NCBI RefSeq assembly: GCF_020687825.1
Contig: NZ_JAJEWP010000006.1
Span: 62,001-126,000, forward strand
Reading direction: 5' to 3'
DNA length: 64,000 nt
From: Fluctibacter halophilus
GTDB taxonomy: Bacteria > Pseudomonadota > Gammaproteobacteria > Enterobacterales > Alteromonadaceae
Numbering within the stretch: the first letter of the stretch is position 1; each line of letters opens with the position of its first letter. This document shows, piece by piece, positions 10,795-19,579 of the stretch. The translations under genes were made by a program, and so were the position numbers. The notes beneath the pieces were generated by a model that ran no database searches, was not told the origin of the DNA, and saw only the letters and a program-made list of their open reading frames with translations.

Positions 10795-10822
10795 AGTGTA
10801 GCAGCGCCACTTAAAGAGACAA
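10795..10822 (-). promoter_or_regulatory. Candidate sigma-70 promoter of lysC
   Basis: On the minus strand TTGTCT (10822-10817) and TACACT (10800-10795) are separated by 16 bases, about 50 bases upstream of the lysC start. The -10 element matches the consensus at four of six positions. This is a motif match only. Confidence 0.45.
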
Positions 10823-10915
10823 CTGCAATTTTTGCATAGGTTATGGCCGTTTAACGTTAATAACCACCCAGATATCCGGAATAGTTATTCACCTTTTCAG
10901 GCGAGCGCAGAGGCA

Positions 10916-11359
10916 TTACTCGTGTGGCGAAACCACGTGCACACGATCACCCACGACCACGCCCTGTTGTGCAAACCACCCCTGATTCATTTCCAGGGCG
11001 TAACGGACCGGTTGAGAGGATTGAACCGGCGTCAGGTCTCCGGGTTGCAGCGCCTTGATATCGGTGATCGTGCCATCTTCAAGCACATAGGCAACGTCCA
11101 GCGGCAGGTAGGTGTTTTTCATCCACATGCTGGCGACCCGGTTGGTGTCAAACCGAAACAGCATGCCACAGTGCTCACACAAGGTAGTCCGAAACATGAG
11201 CCCCTGACTGCGCTGCTCAAAGGTTTGCGCATATTCAACGTTCAGCGTCCGTTCCCCCACGACAATGGTGGTGGTGGGAAAGGGCTCACTTGTTGCCGCA
11301 TTTGCAGCGGCGTTAAACAACAACAGGACTGTCGCTGCAGCACCTAATAGCGTTTGCAT
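10916..11359 (-). CDS. Exported DUF192 family protein
   Basis: 147 residues from the ATG at 11359. That start gives a compact signal peptide (MQTLLGAAATVLLLFNAAANA) and overlaps the preceding lipoprotein gene by 16 bases; starts further upstream (11392, 11437) are possible. DUF192 motifs are clear: RSQGLMFR, CGMLFRFD, MWMKNTYLPLDVAYV and the final DRVHVVSP strand. Members are small secreted or periplasmic beta-rich proteins whose function is unknown. The Cys pair in CEHCGMLF is common in the family. It lies in a two-gene unit with the small lipoprotein. Confidence 0.85.
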   Translation of the reverse strand: MQTLLGAAATVLLLFNAAANAATSEPFPTTTIVVGERTLNVEYAQTFEQRSQGLMFRTTLCEHCGMLFRFDTNRVASMWMKNTYLPLDVAYVLEDGTITDIKALQPGDLTPVQSSQPVRYALEMNQGWFAQQGVVVGDRVHVVSPHE

Positions 11360-11565
11360 GAGCACCCTTCGGTGCCATCGCTGGTTTGCCATTGTTGATA
11401 ATCTCCTTCCACACAACGCATCTCGATGGTGGTGCATTGCTGGGCGTTATAACCGACTTTGGTATCGGCGGCACCGGCCACCAGGCTGCCGACCAATTCT
11501 CGTTTTGCGGTGTGGCTACAGGCCGTCAGCGTGATCGTCATTGCCAGGGTAAACAGCAGCTTCAT
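11344..11565 (-). CDS. Small lipoprotein of unknown function
   Basis: 73 residues from the ATG at 11565, chosen because AAGGA lies about ten bases upstream and it gives a proper lipoprotein signal (MKLLFTLAMTITLTAC, lipobox LTAC, lipidated Cys16). The mature part has five further cysteines (QQCTTIEMRC, EGCSCKRY), suggesting disulfides in the periplasm. I do not recognise the family. It overlaps the DUF192 gene, so the two are probably co-translated. Confidence 0.72.
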   Translation of the reverse strand: MKLLFTLAMTITLTACSHTAKRELVGSLVAGAADTKVGYNAQQCTTIEMRCVEGDYQQWQTSDGTEGCSCKRY

Positions 11566-11623
11566 GGTTGCATCATCCTTGGTTAGGGGCACAATTTAGG
11601 CTGTATCACCGCCGCTAAGTTCC

Positions 11624-12832
11624 CTATGCCAACAACGCGGCAATCGCCAGTCCCAGAGGGGTGCCGACAATATACCCTGCAACACCCACCAACACGCCCG
11701 GGGTGACCAGTGCTGGCCACCCTCGCGCCATTGCCAGCGCCGGCGCAGTGGTGGCGCCCAGTATTGCAGCATTGGACGCAATGATCAGTTCCGGCAACGA
11801 CAGCGCCATGCCGGCATCCTGTTTACCCGAAATGCGTATTGCCAATCGACTGATCAAAGCACCACCAACAAACACCACGATGCCATGCACTGCCAGCAAC
11901 AGCAGCACAAACGCCAGCAGGATTGGCGCCGATTCCAATAATTTTGCCACATCAGCGCCTGCCGCGATGGCGGCAAAAAACACAAACGCGAGCACCAGCC
12001 CCAGACTCTGACCGCCGTGCATACGGGCCATGCTGCGCGGGAACAGCGTCGCCGGGATCACGGCAAACACGGTAATGAATACATACCGCAGGCTGCTGGC
12101 GTCAAAGCCTTGCCACATTCCGTTCATGAGTGCCACACAGCCATCCGCCAGCGCCACCACCAGCAGCGCGAAGGTGATCGAGGCGGCCAGACTAAACCCG
12201 CTGACGCCCTGCTCTTTCTGCTGTGGTTGGAGTTCTCCTTCCTGGGTATGGTTGCGCTGGGCGTACTGCCTCATTAACCAGGCCGATGCCGGCATTAGCG
12301 CCAGCCCTGCCAGGAATATCGCGCTCATCAGGTTGTCCACCGCGGTTGCGGCCGAAATAATGTTGCCGTCGTCAAAGCCTGTCGATTGGATCACCGCAGC
12401 ATAGTTCACCGAGCCACCCGTGTAGGTGGCGGTAAAGATGCCCGCCAGATCGGCTTCCCGACTGCCTAAATCCAGTAGCGAAGCGGCAACCCACGCCCCC
12501 ACGGCCGTACCAATACAAGCCAGAATAAAGGCCAGCCCAACCCTGCCACTTTCGCCGATGATACGCCGCACATCCGCATGCATCAGGAACAGTGGAATCA
12601 ACGCCGGCACCAGGTAGGAAAACACGAATCCATAGGCCGGCGCATCTTTGGGAATGATGCCGAGATTGGATGCCAGGATAGCGCCGAGGATGGCCCACAC
12701 AGCGCCGGTGACCAGTTTTCCCCAAGCTTGTCGTTCAGCCCAGAAACCAAACAGGGCAATACCGAACAGAGCCCCGGCTACGGCAAAGGGTTGATCGGCT
12801 GGGATCAAGGACAGGGATGCATCTACGGTCAT
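11624..12832 (-). CDS. DUF819 family integral membrane protein
   Basis: 402 residues from the ATG at 12832, which has AAAAGG upstream; ten codons further upstream are open. About ten hydrophobic segments fill the length. The DUF819 (YjcL-like) signature is the conserved block GIFTATYTGGSVNYAAV near residue 145 and the later SNAAILGATTAPALA. The family resembles secondary transporters of the bile-acid/AT type in its inverted-repeat look, but no substrate is known to me. It is followed downstream only by the lipoprotein and DUF192 genes, and no partner is evident. Confidence 0.82.
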   Translation of the reverse strand: MTVDASLSLIPADQPFAVAGALFGIALFGFWAERQAWGKLVTGAVWAILGAILASNLGIIPKDAPAYGFVFSYLVPALIPLFLMHADVRRIIGESGRVGLAFILACIGTAVGAWVAASLLDLGSREADLAGIFTATYTGGSVNYAAVIQSTGFDDGNIISAATAVDNLMSAIFLAGLALMPASAWLMRQYAQRNHTQEGELQPQQKEQGVSGFSLAASITFALLVVALADGCVALMNGMWQGFDASSLRYVFITVFAVIPATLFPRSMARMHGGQSLGLVLAFVFFAAIAAGADVAKLLESAPILLAFVLLLLAVHGIVVFVGGALISRLAIRISGKQDAGMALSLPELIIASNAAILGATTAPALAMARGWPALVTPGVLVGVAGYIVGTPLGLAIAALLA

Positions 12833-12922
12833 AGCTAAACCTTTTCGGTCAGTATCGGGCAACGCCCGACGGAAGTTAAATCATGAATGGACAGCAAGAG
12901 TACCCATAGGGGCCCATCATGG

Positions 12923-13837
12923 TCAATGGCCAACCACCTGCACGGGCACCGTCAATCCAAATTGACGGTAGATGCTGGTCACTTCGCCAGCTTCGAGCAT
13001 GGCTTGCCAGGCTTTAGCCAACGCTTGTTGAAGTGTCCTGTCAGTAGAGGTCTGACTGATGGCAAAAAATACCGGATGACGGGGAAAGGCAAACAATACC
13101 TGCGCATCCAGTGGTGATAACCTGCCGGTAACAAAATGTCGTTGGGCCACACTGCTTTCTTCGAAAAACGCATCGATGCGGCCAGCCTTGAGCATCTCCA
13201 GCAACTTGTGGTTACTGACAATCGATACCAGCTTGTCCGCTTTCTGCAACGCCTCAGCCAACAAGGTTACCTGTCTATCGTAAAAGGTTCCCTGTGTAAT
13301 GCCCACGATCATCGGCGCCAACAATAGTTCAGTCTGGTTGGTAACCCTGGAAGCGAAGGCCTTATTGCCGAGCATCACCACCCCTTCCATTGCCATCGGA
13401 CCAATAAAACGGGCAAACGCAGCCCGTTGCGGATGTTGGGAAACGTTTGACAACGCATCGACCTCACCGTTGGCCAACAGATGCAATGCGCGGCTCCATG
13501 GTGCATTGACCACCACCACCTGACAACCAATATGTTCGGCCATGCGGGTGAACAGCCGCACTGACAAACCATCCCAGCGACCTTCACTTAACGCGATATG
13601 GTAAGGCGCAAAGCGCTCAGACACGGCAAAACGCAACTGACACCCTTGCTCCTGTGCCACGCTACAAGGACTGGTGAGTAGCACAGAAAACAATGCCAGG
13701 ACCGGTGCAAACAGGGTTAACCAACGTTTACAGATTCGATGCTGCTGAGGAGATGACAGTTTCAATCCAATGCTACCCAAAAACCCAATACGTGCAGGGT
13801 AACAAAGTTTCCCTCGGGTGCACAGCGGACGATACAT
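12923..13837 (-). CDS. Orphan periplasmic solute-binding protein (SBP_bac_3-like), copy A
   Basis: About 304 residues if it begins at the ATG at 13837; the start is uncertain because no good ribosome-binding site is visible. The signal peptide appears to be the hydrophobic stretch LTLFAPVLALFSVLLTS at about residues 40-56. The mature domain has the family-3 binding-protein pattern: LRFAVSERFAPYHI, WDGLSVRLFTRMAEHIGC, VVNAPWSRALHLLANGEVDAL, then GITQGTFY and GRIDAFFEE. Such proteins bind amino acids or small acids. It is paralogous to the gene immediately upstream (13845-14639), seven bases away. No permease or ATPase gene is adjacent. Confidence 0.82.
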   Translation of the reverse strand: MYRPLCTRGKLCYPARIGFLGSIGLKLSSPQQHRICKRWLTLFAPVLALFSVLLTSPCSVAQEQGCQLRFAVSERFAPYHIALSEGRWDGLSVRLFTRMAEHIGCQVVVVNAPWSRALHLLANGEVDALSNVSQHPQRAAFARFIGPMAMEGVVMLGNKAFASRVTNQTELLLAPMIVGITQGTFYDRQVTLLAEALQKADKLVSIVSNHKLLEMLKAGRIDAFFEESSVAQRHFVTGRLSPLDAQVLFAFPRHPVFFAISQTSTDRTLQQALAKAWQAMLEAGEVTSIYRQFGLTVPVQVVGH

Positions 13838-13844
13838 ATAATGC

Positions 13845-14639
13845 TTATTTTTCAGTAAGTTGTGACGGGGCATCAAGGCCATAACGTCGATAGACGGCCT
13901 CAACCGTACGGTTTTGACGCAATTGCTGCCATCCGAGCGTCAGGCGTTCAACCGTCTCCGTTGGAACACTGGCCTTAGACAGTGCAAAAAAAACCGGTTG
14001 CGATGTGAACCGTTGGGCCACTGCAAACTGCTGCGGGTCCAGGATGCCGCTACTCAACAGGTACTGCGCCACCGTCGCATCCTCAAACACAGCATCCACC
14101 CGTCCGGTGGCCAGCATCCCTATACGACTTTGGTTGTGGGCAACACGCACCAGATGTTGGCGTTGCTCCAACGCCGTGGCAATCCGTTCCAACGATTCAC
14201 CGTGAAATGTGCCCTGGGTCTTACCTACAATCCCGTCAAAACCGGCCAGGTCGTCTATCGTCTGCAGTTCGGCCAGCCACTTGCGGTGTGTCAGTAGCAC
14301 CAGTTGTTCGACCGCCATGGGGCCGATGTAGACAGAGAAGCGGTCTCTTTCAGCGGTCGGTGTGTAATAGGACAACATGTCCAGCTCGCCATTTTCGAGC
14401 ATTTGCACGGCCCTGTCCCAGGGCACATTGGCGAGGGTGAACTGGCACTCTGCAACTGCCACCAGCTCCTTCAACAAGTCAACGGCAAGCCCGCCCCATT
14501 GTGTATCGGGAGTTTGAATATGATACGGCGGGAACGCGCCGGACACGGCGAAACGTATCACGCAGTTAGCGAGCAGGGCCGTACTCCATAGCCCACTGAA
14601 AAGTAGCATCCCTATCAACACGGTAATTTGCACGGGCAC
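13845..14639 (-). CDS. Orphan periplasmic solute-binding protein (SBP_bac_3-like), copy B
   Basis: 264 residues from a GTG at 14639; a second GTG at 14633 is equally possible, with AGGTAG upstream of both. The signal peptide is about residues 1-24. The mature domain parallels copy A block by block: IRFAVSGAFPPYHI, WGGLAVDLLKELVAVAEC, LANVPWDRAVQMLENGELDML, IGPMAVEQLVLLTH, GKTQGTFHG and GRVDAVFED. The two are therefore an old tandem duplication with substantial divergence. Without transport partners these may be scavenging or sensory binding proteins; that is inference. Confidence 0.83.
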   Translation of the reverse strand: MPVQITVLIGMLLFSGLWSTALLANCVIRFAVSGAFPPYHIQTPDTQWGGLAVDLLKELVAVAECQFTLANVPWDRAVQMLENGELDMLSYYTPTAERDRFSVYIGPMAVEQLVLLTHRKWLAELQTIDDLAGFDGIVGKTQGTFHGESLERIATALEQRQHLVRVAHNQSRIGMLATGRVDAVFEDATVAQYLLSSGILDPQQFAVAQRFTSQPVFFALSKASVPTETVERLTLGWQQLRQNRTVEAVYRRYGLDAPSQLTEK

Positions 14640-14703
14640 TACCTGTAGAAACGGACTCCCTTACAGCATATCAGATCTTTTTCACAAGGCTGGCGACATG
14701 CAC

Positions 14704-14731
14704 AAAAAAGGCGCCCTGAGGCGCCTTTTTT
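14704..14731. terminator. Rho-independent terminator of acnB
   Basis: A GGCGCC/GGCGCC stem with a CTGA loop is flanked by A6 on the left and T6 on the right, 18 bases beyond the acnB stop codon. It is symmetrical and could act in both directions, but only minus-strand genes lie on either side. Confidence 0.88.
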
Positions 14732-14748
14732 AACATTGTCAGACCCGA

Positions 14749-17361
14749 TTACGCGATGTTCAGCGTCGGAATGATGTTCGCTTTGGCAGCTTGTTCTGCC
14801 TGGGTGAACTCATCCATTCGATCGAAGTTCAGGTAGCGGAAGATGTCACCCGACATGGAGTTGATCTTGCTCGCGTACGCCATGTATTCCTCAGCGGTTG
14901 GGATTTTACCCACAATCGCACCAACCGCAGCCAGCTCGGCAGAGGTCAGGTATACGTTAGCACCATCACCTAAACGGTTGGGGAAGTTACGGGTAGACGT
15001 TGACAGTACAGTTGCTCCGGCTTCAACCCGTGCCTGGTTACCCATACACAGTGAACATCCTGGCATTTCGGTGCGTACACCGGCACGTCCGTAGATGTTG
15101 TAGTAGCCTTCTTCCATCAATTGCGCCTGATCCATCTTGGTCGGCGGGGAAATCCACAGGCGCGTGGTCAACGGATCTTTGTTCTGCTCCAGCAGTTTAC
15201 CCGCAGCACGGAAGTGGCCGATGTTGGTCATGCACGAACCGATGAACACTTCGTCTACTTTGTCGCCGGCAACCTCAGACAGCGTTTTCGCGTCATCAGG
15301 GTCATTCGGGCAGCACACGATAGGCTCTTTGATTTCGTTCAAATCGATTTCCAATACTTCTGCGTATTCCGCATCGCTGTCGGCACGCATCAGCTCAGGA
15401 TTGGCCAGCCACTCTTCCATCTTACGCGCTCGGCGCTCAAGGGTACGAGGGTCGCCATAGCCTTCGTTGATCATCCAGCGCAACATGGTGATGTTGGAAC
15501 GCAGGTATTCGGCAATGGATTCTTCGGACAGCTTGATGGTACAACCGGCAGCCGAACGCTCAGCAGAGGCATCCGACAGTTCGAACGCCTGCTCAACGGT
15601 GAGGTTTTCCAGGCCTTCAATCTCCAGAATGCGACCGGAGAAAGCATTGATTTTGCCTTTCTTGGCCACGGTCAACAGGCCGTTTTTGATCCCGTACAAC
15701 GGAATCGCATGCACCAGGTCACGCAGGGTGATACCGGGTTGCATTTCGCCTTTGAAGCGCACCAATACCGACTCAGGCATGTCCAGCGGCATAACACCGG
15801 TAGCAGCGGCGAATGCAACCAGACCGGAACCTGCCGGGAATGAAATACCAATTGGGAAACGGGTGTGAGAGTCACCACCAGTACCCACGGTATCCGGCAA
15901 TAGCATACGGTTCAGCCAGGAGTGAATGATACCGTCACCAGGACGCAGGGATACACCACCGCGGTTCATGATGAAATCAGGCAGGGTATGCTGGGTATCA
16001 ATGTCTACCGGCTTCGGATACGCTGCCGTGTGACAGAACGACTGCATGGTCAAATCCGCAGTAAAGCCAAGACACGCCAGGTCTTTCAGTTCATCACGGG
16101 TCATCGGACCGGTGGTGTCCTGAGAGCCGACGGTGGTCATTTTAGGCTCGACGTAAGTACCGGGACGCACCCCCTCAACACCGCAGGCCTTACCGACCAT
16201 TTTCTGTGCCAAGGTATAGCCTTTGCCGGTGTCTTTAGGTTGCTCAGGTTTACGGAACAACTCAGACGGCCCCAGACCCAGAGACTCACGGGCCTTTTCG
16301 GTCAGACCACGACCAATGATCAGGTTAATACGACCACCTGCACGCACTTCATCCAGGATCACCTTGGACTTGTAGCTGTACTCGGCCAGGGTTTCGCCGC
16401 TGTCGGCGTTGACGATTTTACCGTCCAGTGGGTAGATGTCGATGACATCGCCCATCTCCATTTTTTCAACATCGGCTTCGAACACCAACGCACCGGCATC
16501 TTCCATGGTGTTGAAGAAAATCGGCGCCACTTTACCGCCGATACAAATACCGCCACCGCGCTTGTTCGGCACACCAGGCAGGTCTTCACCGAAGAACCAC
16601 AATACGGAGTTGGTGGCCGATTTACGGGATGAACCGGTACCGACAACATCACCCACAAACGCAACCGGGTGACCTTTGGCTTTGATCTCTTCAATCTGCT
16701 TCAGCGGACCCACTTCACCGTGACTCTCTGGCTCCAGGCCTTCACGGGTCATTTTGTACATGGCACGGGCATGCAACGGAATATCCGGACGAGACCAGGC
16801 ATCTGGTGCAGGAGACAGGTCATCGGTATTGGTTTCGCCGGTGACCTTGAACACTGTCGCGGTAATTTTTTCCGGCAGTTCACGACGAGAGGTGAACCAC
16901 TCTGCATCGGCCCAGGATTGCATCACGTCTTTAGCATGTGCATTACCGGCTTTGGCCTTGTCTTCAACATCGTGGAATGCGTCAAACATCAGCAGCGTGT
17001 GCTTCAATTCAACCGCCGCCAGTTCAGCCAAATCGCTGTCATCCAGCAGGCTTACCAGGGTTTCGATGTTGTAACCACCGTGCATGTTGCCGAGCAACTT
17101 CACCGCATCTTGTTTGCTGATCAGCGGAGACGTCGCTTCACCTTTTACCAATGCCGTCAGAAAGCCCGCTTTTACGTACGCGGCTTCGTCAACACCGGGA
17201 GGGACACGATCGGAAATCAGTTCCAGCAGGAAGTCTTCTTCGCCTGCCGGTGGGTTTTTCAACAACTCAACCAGATCTGCAACCTGCTCCGGGTTCAGCG
17301 GCTTGGGTGGAACTCCTTCAGCAGCACGTTCTTCCACGTGTTTACGATAGGCTTCTAACAC
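14749..17361 (-). CDS. acnB: Bifunctional aconitate hydratase 2 / 2-methylisocitrate dehydratase
   Basis: 870 residues (E. coli AcnB has 865). The AcnB-specific N-terminal HEAT-like domain precedes the swivel domain, the reverse of the AcnA order. The [4Fe-4S] cluster ligands fall at Cys710 ([14 protein letters not shown]), Cys769 and Cys772 ([14 protein letters not shown]). Other signatures are [16 protein letters not shown] in the swivel domain and [11 protein letters not shown]. The enzyme interconverts citrate and isocitrate in the TCA cycle, and also 2-methylaconitate and 2-methylisocitrate. The N-terminus [16 protein letters not shown] is family standard. It is transcribed alone, with a terminator downstream. 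Confidence 0.98.
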   Translation of the reverse strand: MLEAYRKHVEERAAEGVPPKPLNPEQVADLVELLKNPPAGEEDFLLELISDRVPPGVDEAAYVKAGFLTALVKGEATSPLISKQDAVKLLGNMHGGYNIETLVSLLDDSDLAELAAVELKHTLLMFDAFHDVEDKAKAGNAHAKDVMQSWADAEWFTSRRELPEKITATVFKVTGETNTDDLSPAPDAWSRPDIPLHARAMYKMTREGLEPESHGEVGPLKQIEEIKAKGHPVAFVGDVVGTGSSRKSATNSVLWFFGEDLPGVPNKRGGGICIGGKVAPIFFNTMEDAGALVFEADVEKMEMGDVIDIYPLDGKIVNADSGETLAEYSYKSKVILDEVRAGGRINLIIGRGLTEKARESLGLGPSELFRKPEQPKDTGKGYTLAQKMVGKACGVEGVRPGTYVEPKMTTVGSQDTTGPMTRDELKDLACLGFTADLTMQSFCHTAAYPKPVDIDTQHTLPDFIMNRGGVSLRPGDGIIHSWLNRMLLPDTVGTGGDSHTRFPIGISFPAGSGLVAFAAATGVMPLDMPESVLVRFKGEMQPGITLRDLVHAIPLYGIKNGLLTVAKKGKINAFSGRILEIEGLENLTVEQAFELSDASAERSAAGCTIKLSEESIAEYLRSNITMLRWMINEGYGDPRTLERRARKMEEWLANPELMRADSDAEYAEVLEIDLNEIKEPIVCCPNDPDDAKTLSEVAGDKVDEVFIGSCMTNIGHFRAAGKLLEQNKDPLTTRLWISPPTKMDQAQLMEEGYYNIYGRAGVRTEMPGCSLCMGNQARVEAGATVLSTSTRNFPNRLGDGANVYLTSAELAAVGAIVGKIPTAEEYMAYASKINSMSGDIFRYLNFDRMDEFTQAEQAAKANIIPTLNIA

Positions 17362-17545
17362 AATAAGGTCCTCTTGTTTTAACTCCGAGAATTACGACAC
17401 CGTAATGGAGTATAGAAATGAAACCGCGCAAGTATAAGGGTTATGCGCAGAAATTTAAATTTCTCGTTGGTTTTGTTTGTTTATGGCCGATATTCATCGG
17501 CGCAATGGTTCAACCACTTCACATTTCGCTAACAAATAATTCTTC
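17362..17545. promoter_or_regulatory. acnB upstream region with a 16-base perfect palindrome
   Basis: This 184-base gap carries the acnB promoter on the minus strand. Two TATACT-like -10 candidates occur, with no strong -35 for either. The perfect palindrome AGAAATTTAAATTTCT at 17449-17464 lies about 90 bases upstream of acnB, where a transcription factor could bind. Confidence 0.45.
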
Positions 17546-18652
17546 CTAGGGTTTGTACAAGCGCAATAATTCCGCCTGCTCACCATCTGTTAGCACGTAA
17601 ATGCTGCCGTCAGGGTGTTTTCGCACATCCCGGATCCGTTGTTGTCGGTCTGCCAGCAATGTCTCCTGAGCGACCACATGAAGACCGTCCATCTCAACCC
17701 TGATCAACGCTTTGTCCTTGAGCGCACCGACGAACAAATCGCCTTCCCATTCACGAAACATACTGCCCCAATACACCAATAAGCCCGAAGGGGCTATCGA
17801 CGGCGTCCAGTCCAGTAACGGATCGTTCATGCCGGTATAGGAAGTGAACGGAGAAATGCGTGCCCCGGAATAGTCTCTGCCATGGGTTGCAACCGGCCAA
17901 CCGTAATTCTGTCCGGCGTGAATAACATTGATTTCATCACCACCTGCAGGACCGTGTTCATGGGCGATCAGCACACGGCGTATCGAATCATACGCCAGCC
18001 CCTGCGGGTTTCGGTGCCCGATGCTGAACACCCGTTGCGCCAGTGGCGAGTCTGATGTAGCGAAGGGGTTATCGTCAGGCACGCCCCCGGTATCGGTAAC
18101 ACGCAGGGTTTTACCCAGTTGATTGTCCTGACGCTGCGCATCCTCGCGATAATCAAAGCCATCACCGGTGGTCACAACCAGAGTATTGTCGGGCAGAAAC
18201 GCCATCCGCGCCCCGTAATGTACCGGGGTATCTTTACACGGCATGACACGCAAGACGTCTTGCTGTTGCTGCCATTGATGCTGGTGTATCTGTCCGCGTA
18301 CCACCCGCAGCTGATTGCAGTCTGCGCTACCGGCGGCATAACTCAGATACACCCAACCGTTGTCGGCAAATTTCGGGTGCAACACCACATCGTGCAACCC
18401 ACCCTGTCCGGCCACATAGATGTCATCGGGCAGCCCTTCGATCATCGAGCGCTGACCTTCTTTGATGTGTAAAAGTTGTCCTCCACGCAAGGTGATCAAC
18501 ATGGAAGCGTCGGGCATAAATGCCAACGACCAGGGACGATCCAGTCCTTGCTCCACCGTTTGCAGTGAAAAGTCAGCCGACTTTGCAGGGCTGACTAAGG
18601 TACACAGTATCACTGTCATCATTCCCCACACCCTCGTGCGCAGAAAATTCAT
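17546..18652 (-). CDS. PQQ-dependent aldose sugar dehydrogenase-like protein (YliI/Asd family)
   Basis: 368 residues from the ATG at 18652, which has a GGAG ribosome-binding site and yields the signal peptide ending VSPAKSADF. The mature protein is a six-bladed beta-propeller of the soluble glucose/sorbosone dehydrogenase family. Motifs include LDRPWSLAFMPD, GQGGLHDVVLHPKF, VYLSYAAG, GARMAFLPDNTLVVTTGDG, GHRNPQGLAYD, HEHGPAGGDEIN and NYGWP. Homologues oxidise aldoses in the periplasm using pyrroloquinoline quinone. Whether this cell makes PQQ cannot be seen here. It is divergent from the small membrane protein at 18736. Confidence 0.9.
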   Translation of the reverse strand: MNFLRTRVWGMMTVILCTLVSPAKSADFSLQTVEQGLDRPWSLAFMPDASMLITLRGGQLLHIKEGQRSMIEGLPDDIYVAGQGGLHDVVLHPKFADNGWVYLSYAAGSADCNQLRVVRGQIHQHQWQQQQDVLRVMPCKDTPVHYGARMAFLPDNTLVVTTGDGFDYREDAQRQDNQLGKTLRVTDTGGVPDDNPFATSDSPLAQRVFSIGHRNPQGLAYDSIRRVLIAHEHGPAGGDEINVIHAGQNYGWPVATHGRDYSGARISPFTSYTGMNDPLLDWTPSIAPSGLLVYWGSMFREWEGDLFVGALKDKALIRVEMDGLHVVAQETLLADRQQRIRDVRKHPDGSIYVLTDGEQAELLRLYKP

Positions 18653-18735
18653 GGGCTTTACTCCATCGTCGTTTTCGTCAATCATGCCATTAATTCCCGG
18701 CTGTCGCAGCTACCCAATGTTCAGGAGTGTTTGTT

Positions 18736-19164
18736 ATGTGGCGACGAACCGGCTACTACCTGTTGGCCGTTTGTAGCACCTTCATCCTTGCCTCACTACT
18801 TCACACCCAATTTGTGTTGTACGAGCTGCAACGTCTTAGCATCCCTATCGATGTGGCCACCCGCCTCAGCACCAGCGCCGACGACATGCTCGGCCTGGCG
18901 CCAGGCTACGGCGGTGTGATTGCACTGGCGCTGCTGCTTGGTTTTTTGGTCATTCATGGTGTACGTCACTACCTGCGCTCGGATCATCCGGTGTGGTTCC
19001 CGCTCGCCGGAACCCTTGCCATGCTCAGTGCATTGCTTGCCATGCAGCCGATTCTCGATATCACCCTGATCGCCGGTGCCCGCACCCTGCCGGGCCTGAT
19101 AGCCCAATGCCTGGCCGGTACAATGGGTGGCTGGGTATACGGACAACAATTCGCTCGTCAATAA
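18736..19164 (+). CDS. Small integral membrane protein of unknown function
   Basis: 142 residues from an ATG at 18736 with AGGAG nine bases upstream; a GTG at 18727 overlaps that site and is unlikely. Hydrophobicity suggests four transmembrane helices at about residues 7-25, 58-80, 90-110 and 112-132. A loop around residues 35-55 (STSADDMLGLAPGYGG) is likely extracytoplasmic. I do not recognise the family. It precedes the ArsR operon by 67 bases but has a different codon context, and the arsR promoter sits between them. Confidence 0.7.
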   Translation: MWRRTGYYLLAVCSTFILASLLHTQFVLYELQRLSIPIDVATRLSTSADDMLGLAPGYGGVIALALLLGFLVIHGVRHYLRSDHPVWFPLAGTLAMLSALLAMQPILDITLIAGARTLPGLIAQCLAGTMGGWVYGQQFARQ

Positions 19165-19171
19165 ACCGTAC

Positions 19172-19198
19172 TTGCGCTGCCGACAGAAAGGGTCTAAT
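19172..19198 (+). promoter_or_regulatory. Candidate promoter of the arsR-like operon
   Basis: TTGCGC (19172-19177) and TCTAAT (19193-19198) are 15 bases apart. The -10 matches the consensus at five of six positions, and the spacing is short. The predicted start point near 19205 would lie inside the double palindrome that follows, consistent with repression there. Confidence 0.4.
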
Positions 19199-19227
19199 TT
19201 ACATGTAACCTTTTAGTTACATGTAAA
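19198..19227. promoter_or_regulatory. Double-palindrome operator for the ArsR-family repressor
   Basis: TTTACATGTAAC (19198-19209) and GTTACATGTAAA (19216-19227) form a perfect 12-base inverted repeat with a six-base spacer. Each arm also contains the self-palindrome TTACATGTAA, so two identical 10-mers lie 18 bases apart, one on each side of the predicted transcription start. This geometry fits a dimeric winged-helix repressor binding twice. The assignment to the adjacent ArsR protein is inference from position, ending four bases before its start codon. Confidence 0.75.
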
Positions 19228-19231
19228 GATC

Positions 19232-19579
19232 ATGGATCAAACCTTCACCGCCCTGGCCAACGCACACCGCCGCACCATGCTGGATATTCTCAAAGCCAAG
19301 CCGGGTTTATGTGTCAATGATATCGCAGCCCATTTTGACATGAGCCGGGTAGCGGTTATGAAACACCTGGCGGTACTGGAAGCTGCACAACTGGTGGTGA
19401 CAGAACGGGTCGGCAAGGAAAAGCACCATTACTTTAATGTCATCCCCATCCAACAAATTTACGACCGCTGGACCGATCAATACAGCCGCTTTATGGCCTC
19501 CCGCCTGACCGCTTTTAAAGATCAGGTAGAACAACAGGAATCCGATGATGAGCAATCCCAACAACAGAAGTGTTCATAA
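19232..19579 (+). CDS. ArsR/SmtB-family winged-helix transcriptional regulator
   Basis: 115 residues. The single HTH_20/ArsR domain occupies almost the whole chain: FTALANAHRRTMLDILKAKPG, the recognition helix region MSRVAVMKHLAVLEAAQLV, and the wing ERVGKEKHHYFNV. No Cys-rich metal-binding site of the ArsR/SmtB metal sensors is present (only Cys27 and Cys114), so it is probably the non-metal subgroup that partners SRPBCC proteins. It overlaps the next gene by 32 bases, indicating an operon, and is probably autoregulated through the palindromes directly upstream. Confidence 0.9.
   Translation: MDQTFTALANAHRRTMLDILKAKPGLCVNDIAAHFDMSRVAVMKHLAVLEAAQLVVTERVGKEKHHYFNVIPIQQIYDRWTDQYSRFMASRLTAFKDQVEQQESDDEQSQQQKCS

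Noticed and set aside
10746-10915. Possible lysine riboswitch upstream of lysC
   Set aside because: The 170-base leader contains none of the conserved L-box core blocks and has no terminator or sequestering hairpin; only a promoter-like pair is present.
15121-15843. Long open frame of 240 codons on the plus strand opposite acnB
   Set aside because: The minus strand encodes a fully conserved aconitase here; the plus frame is the usual shadow of a GC-biased codon pattern and has no family motifs.
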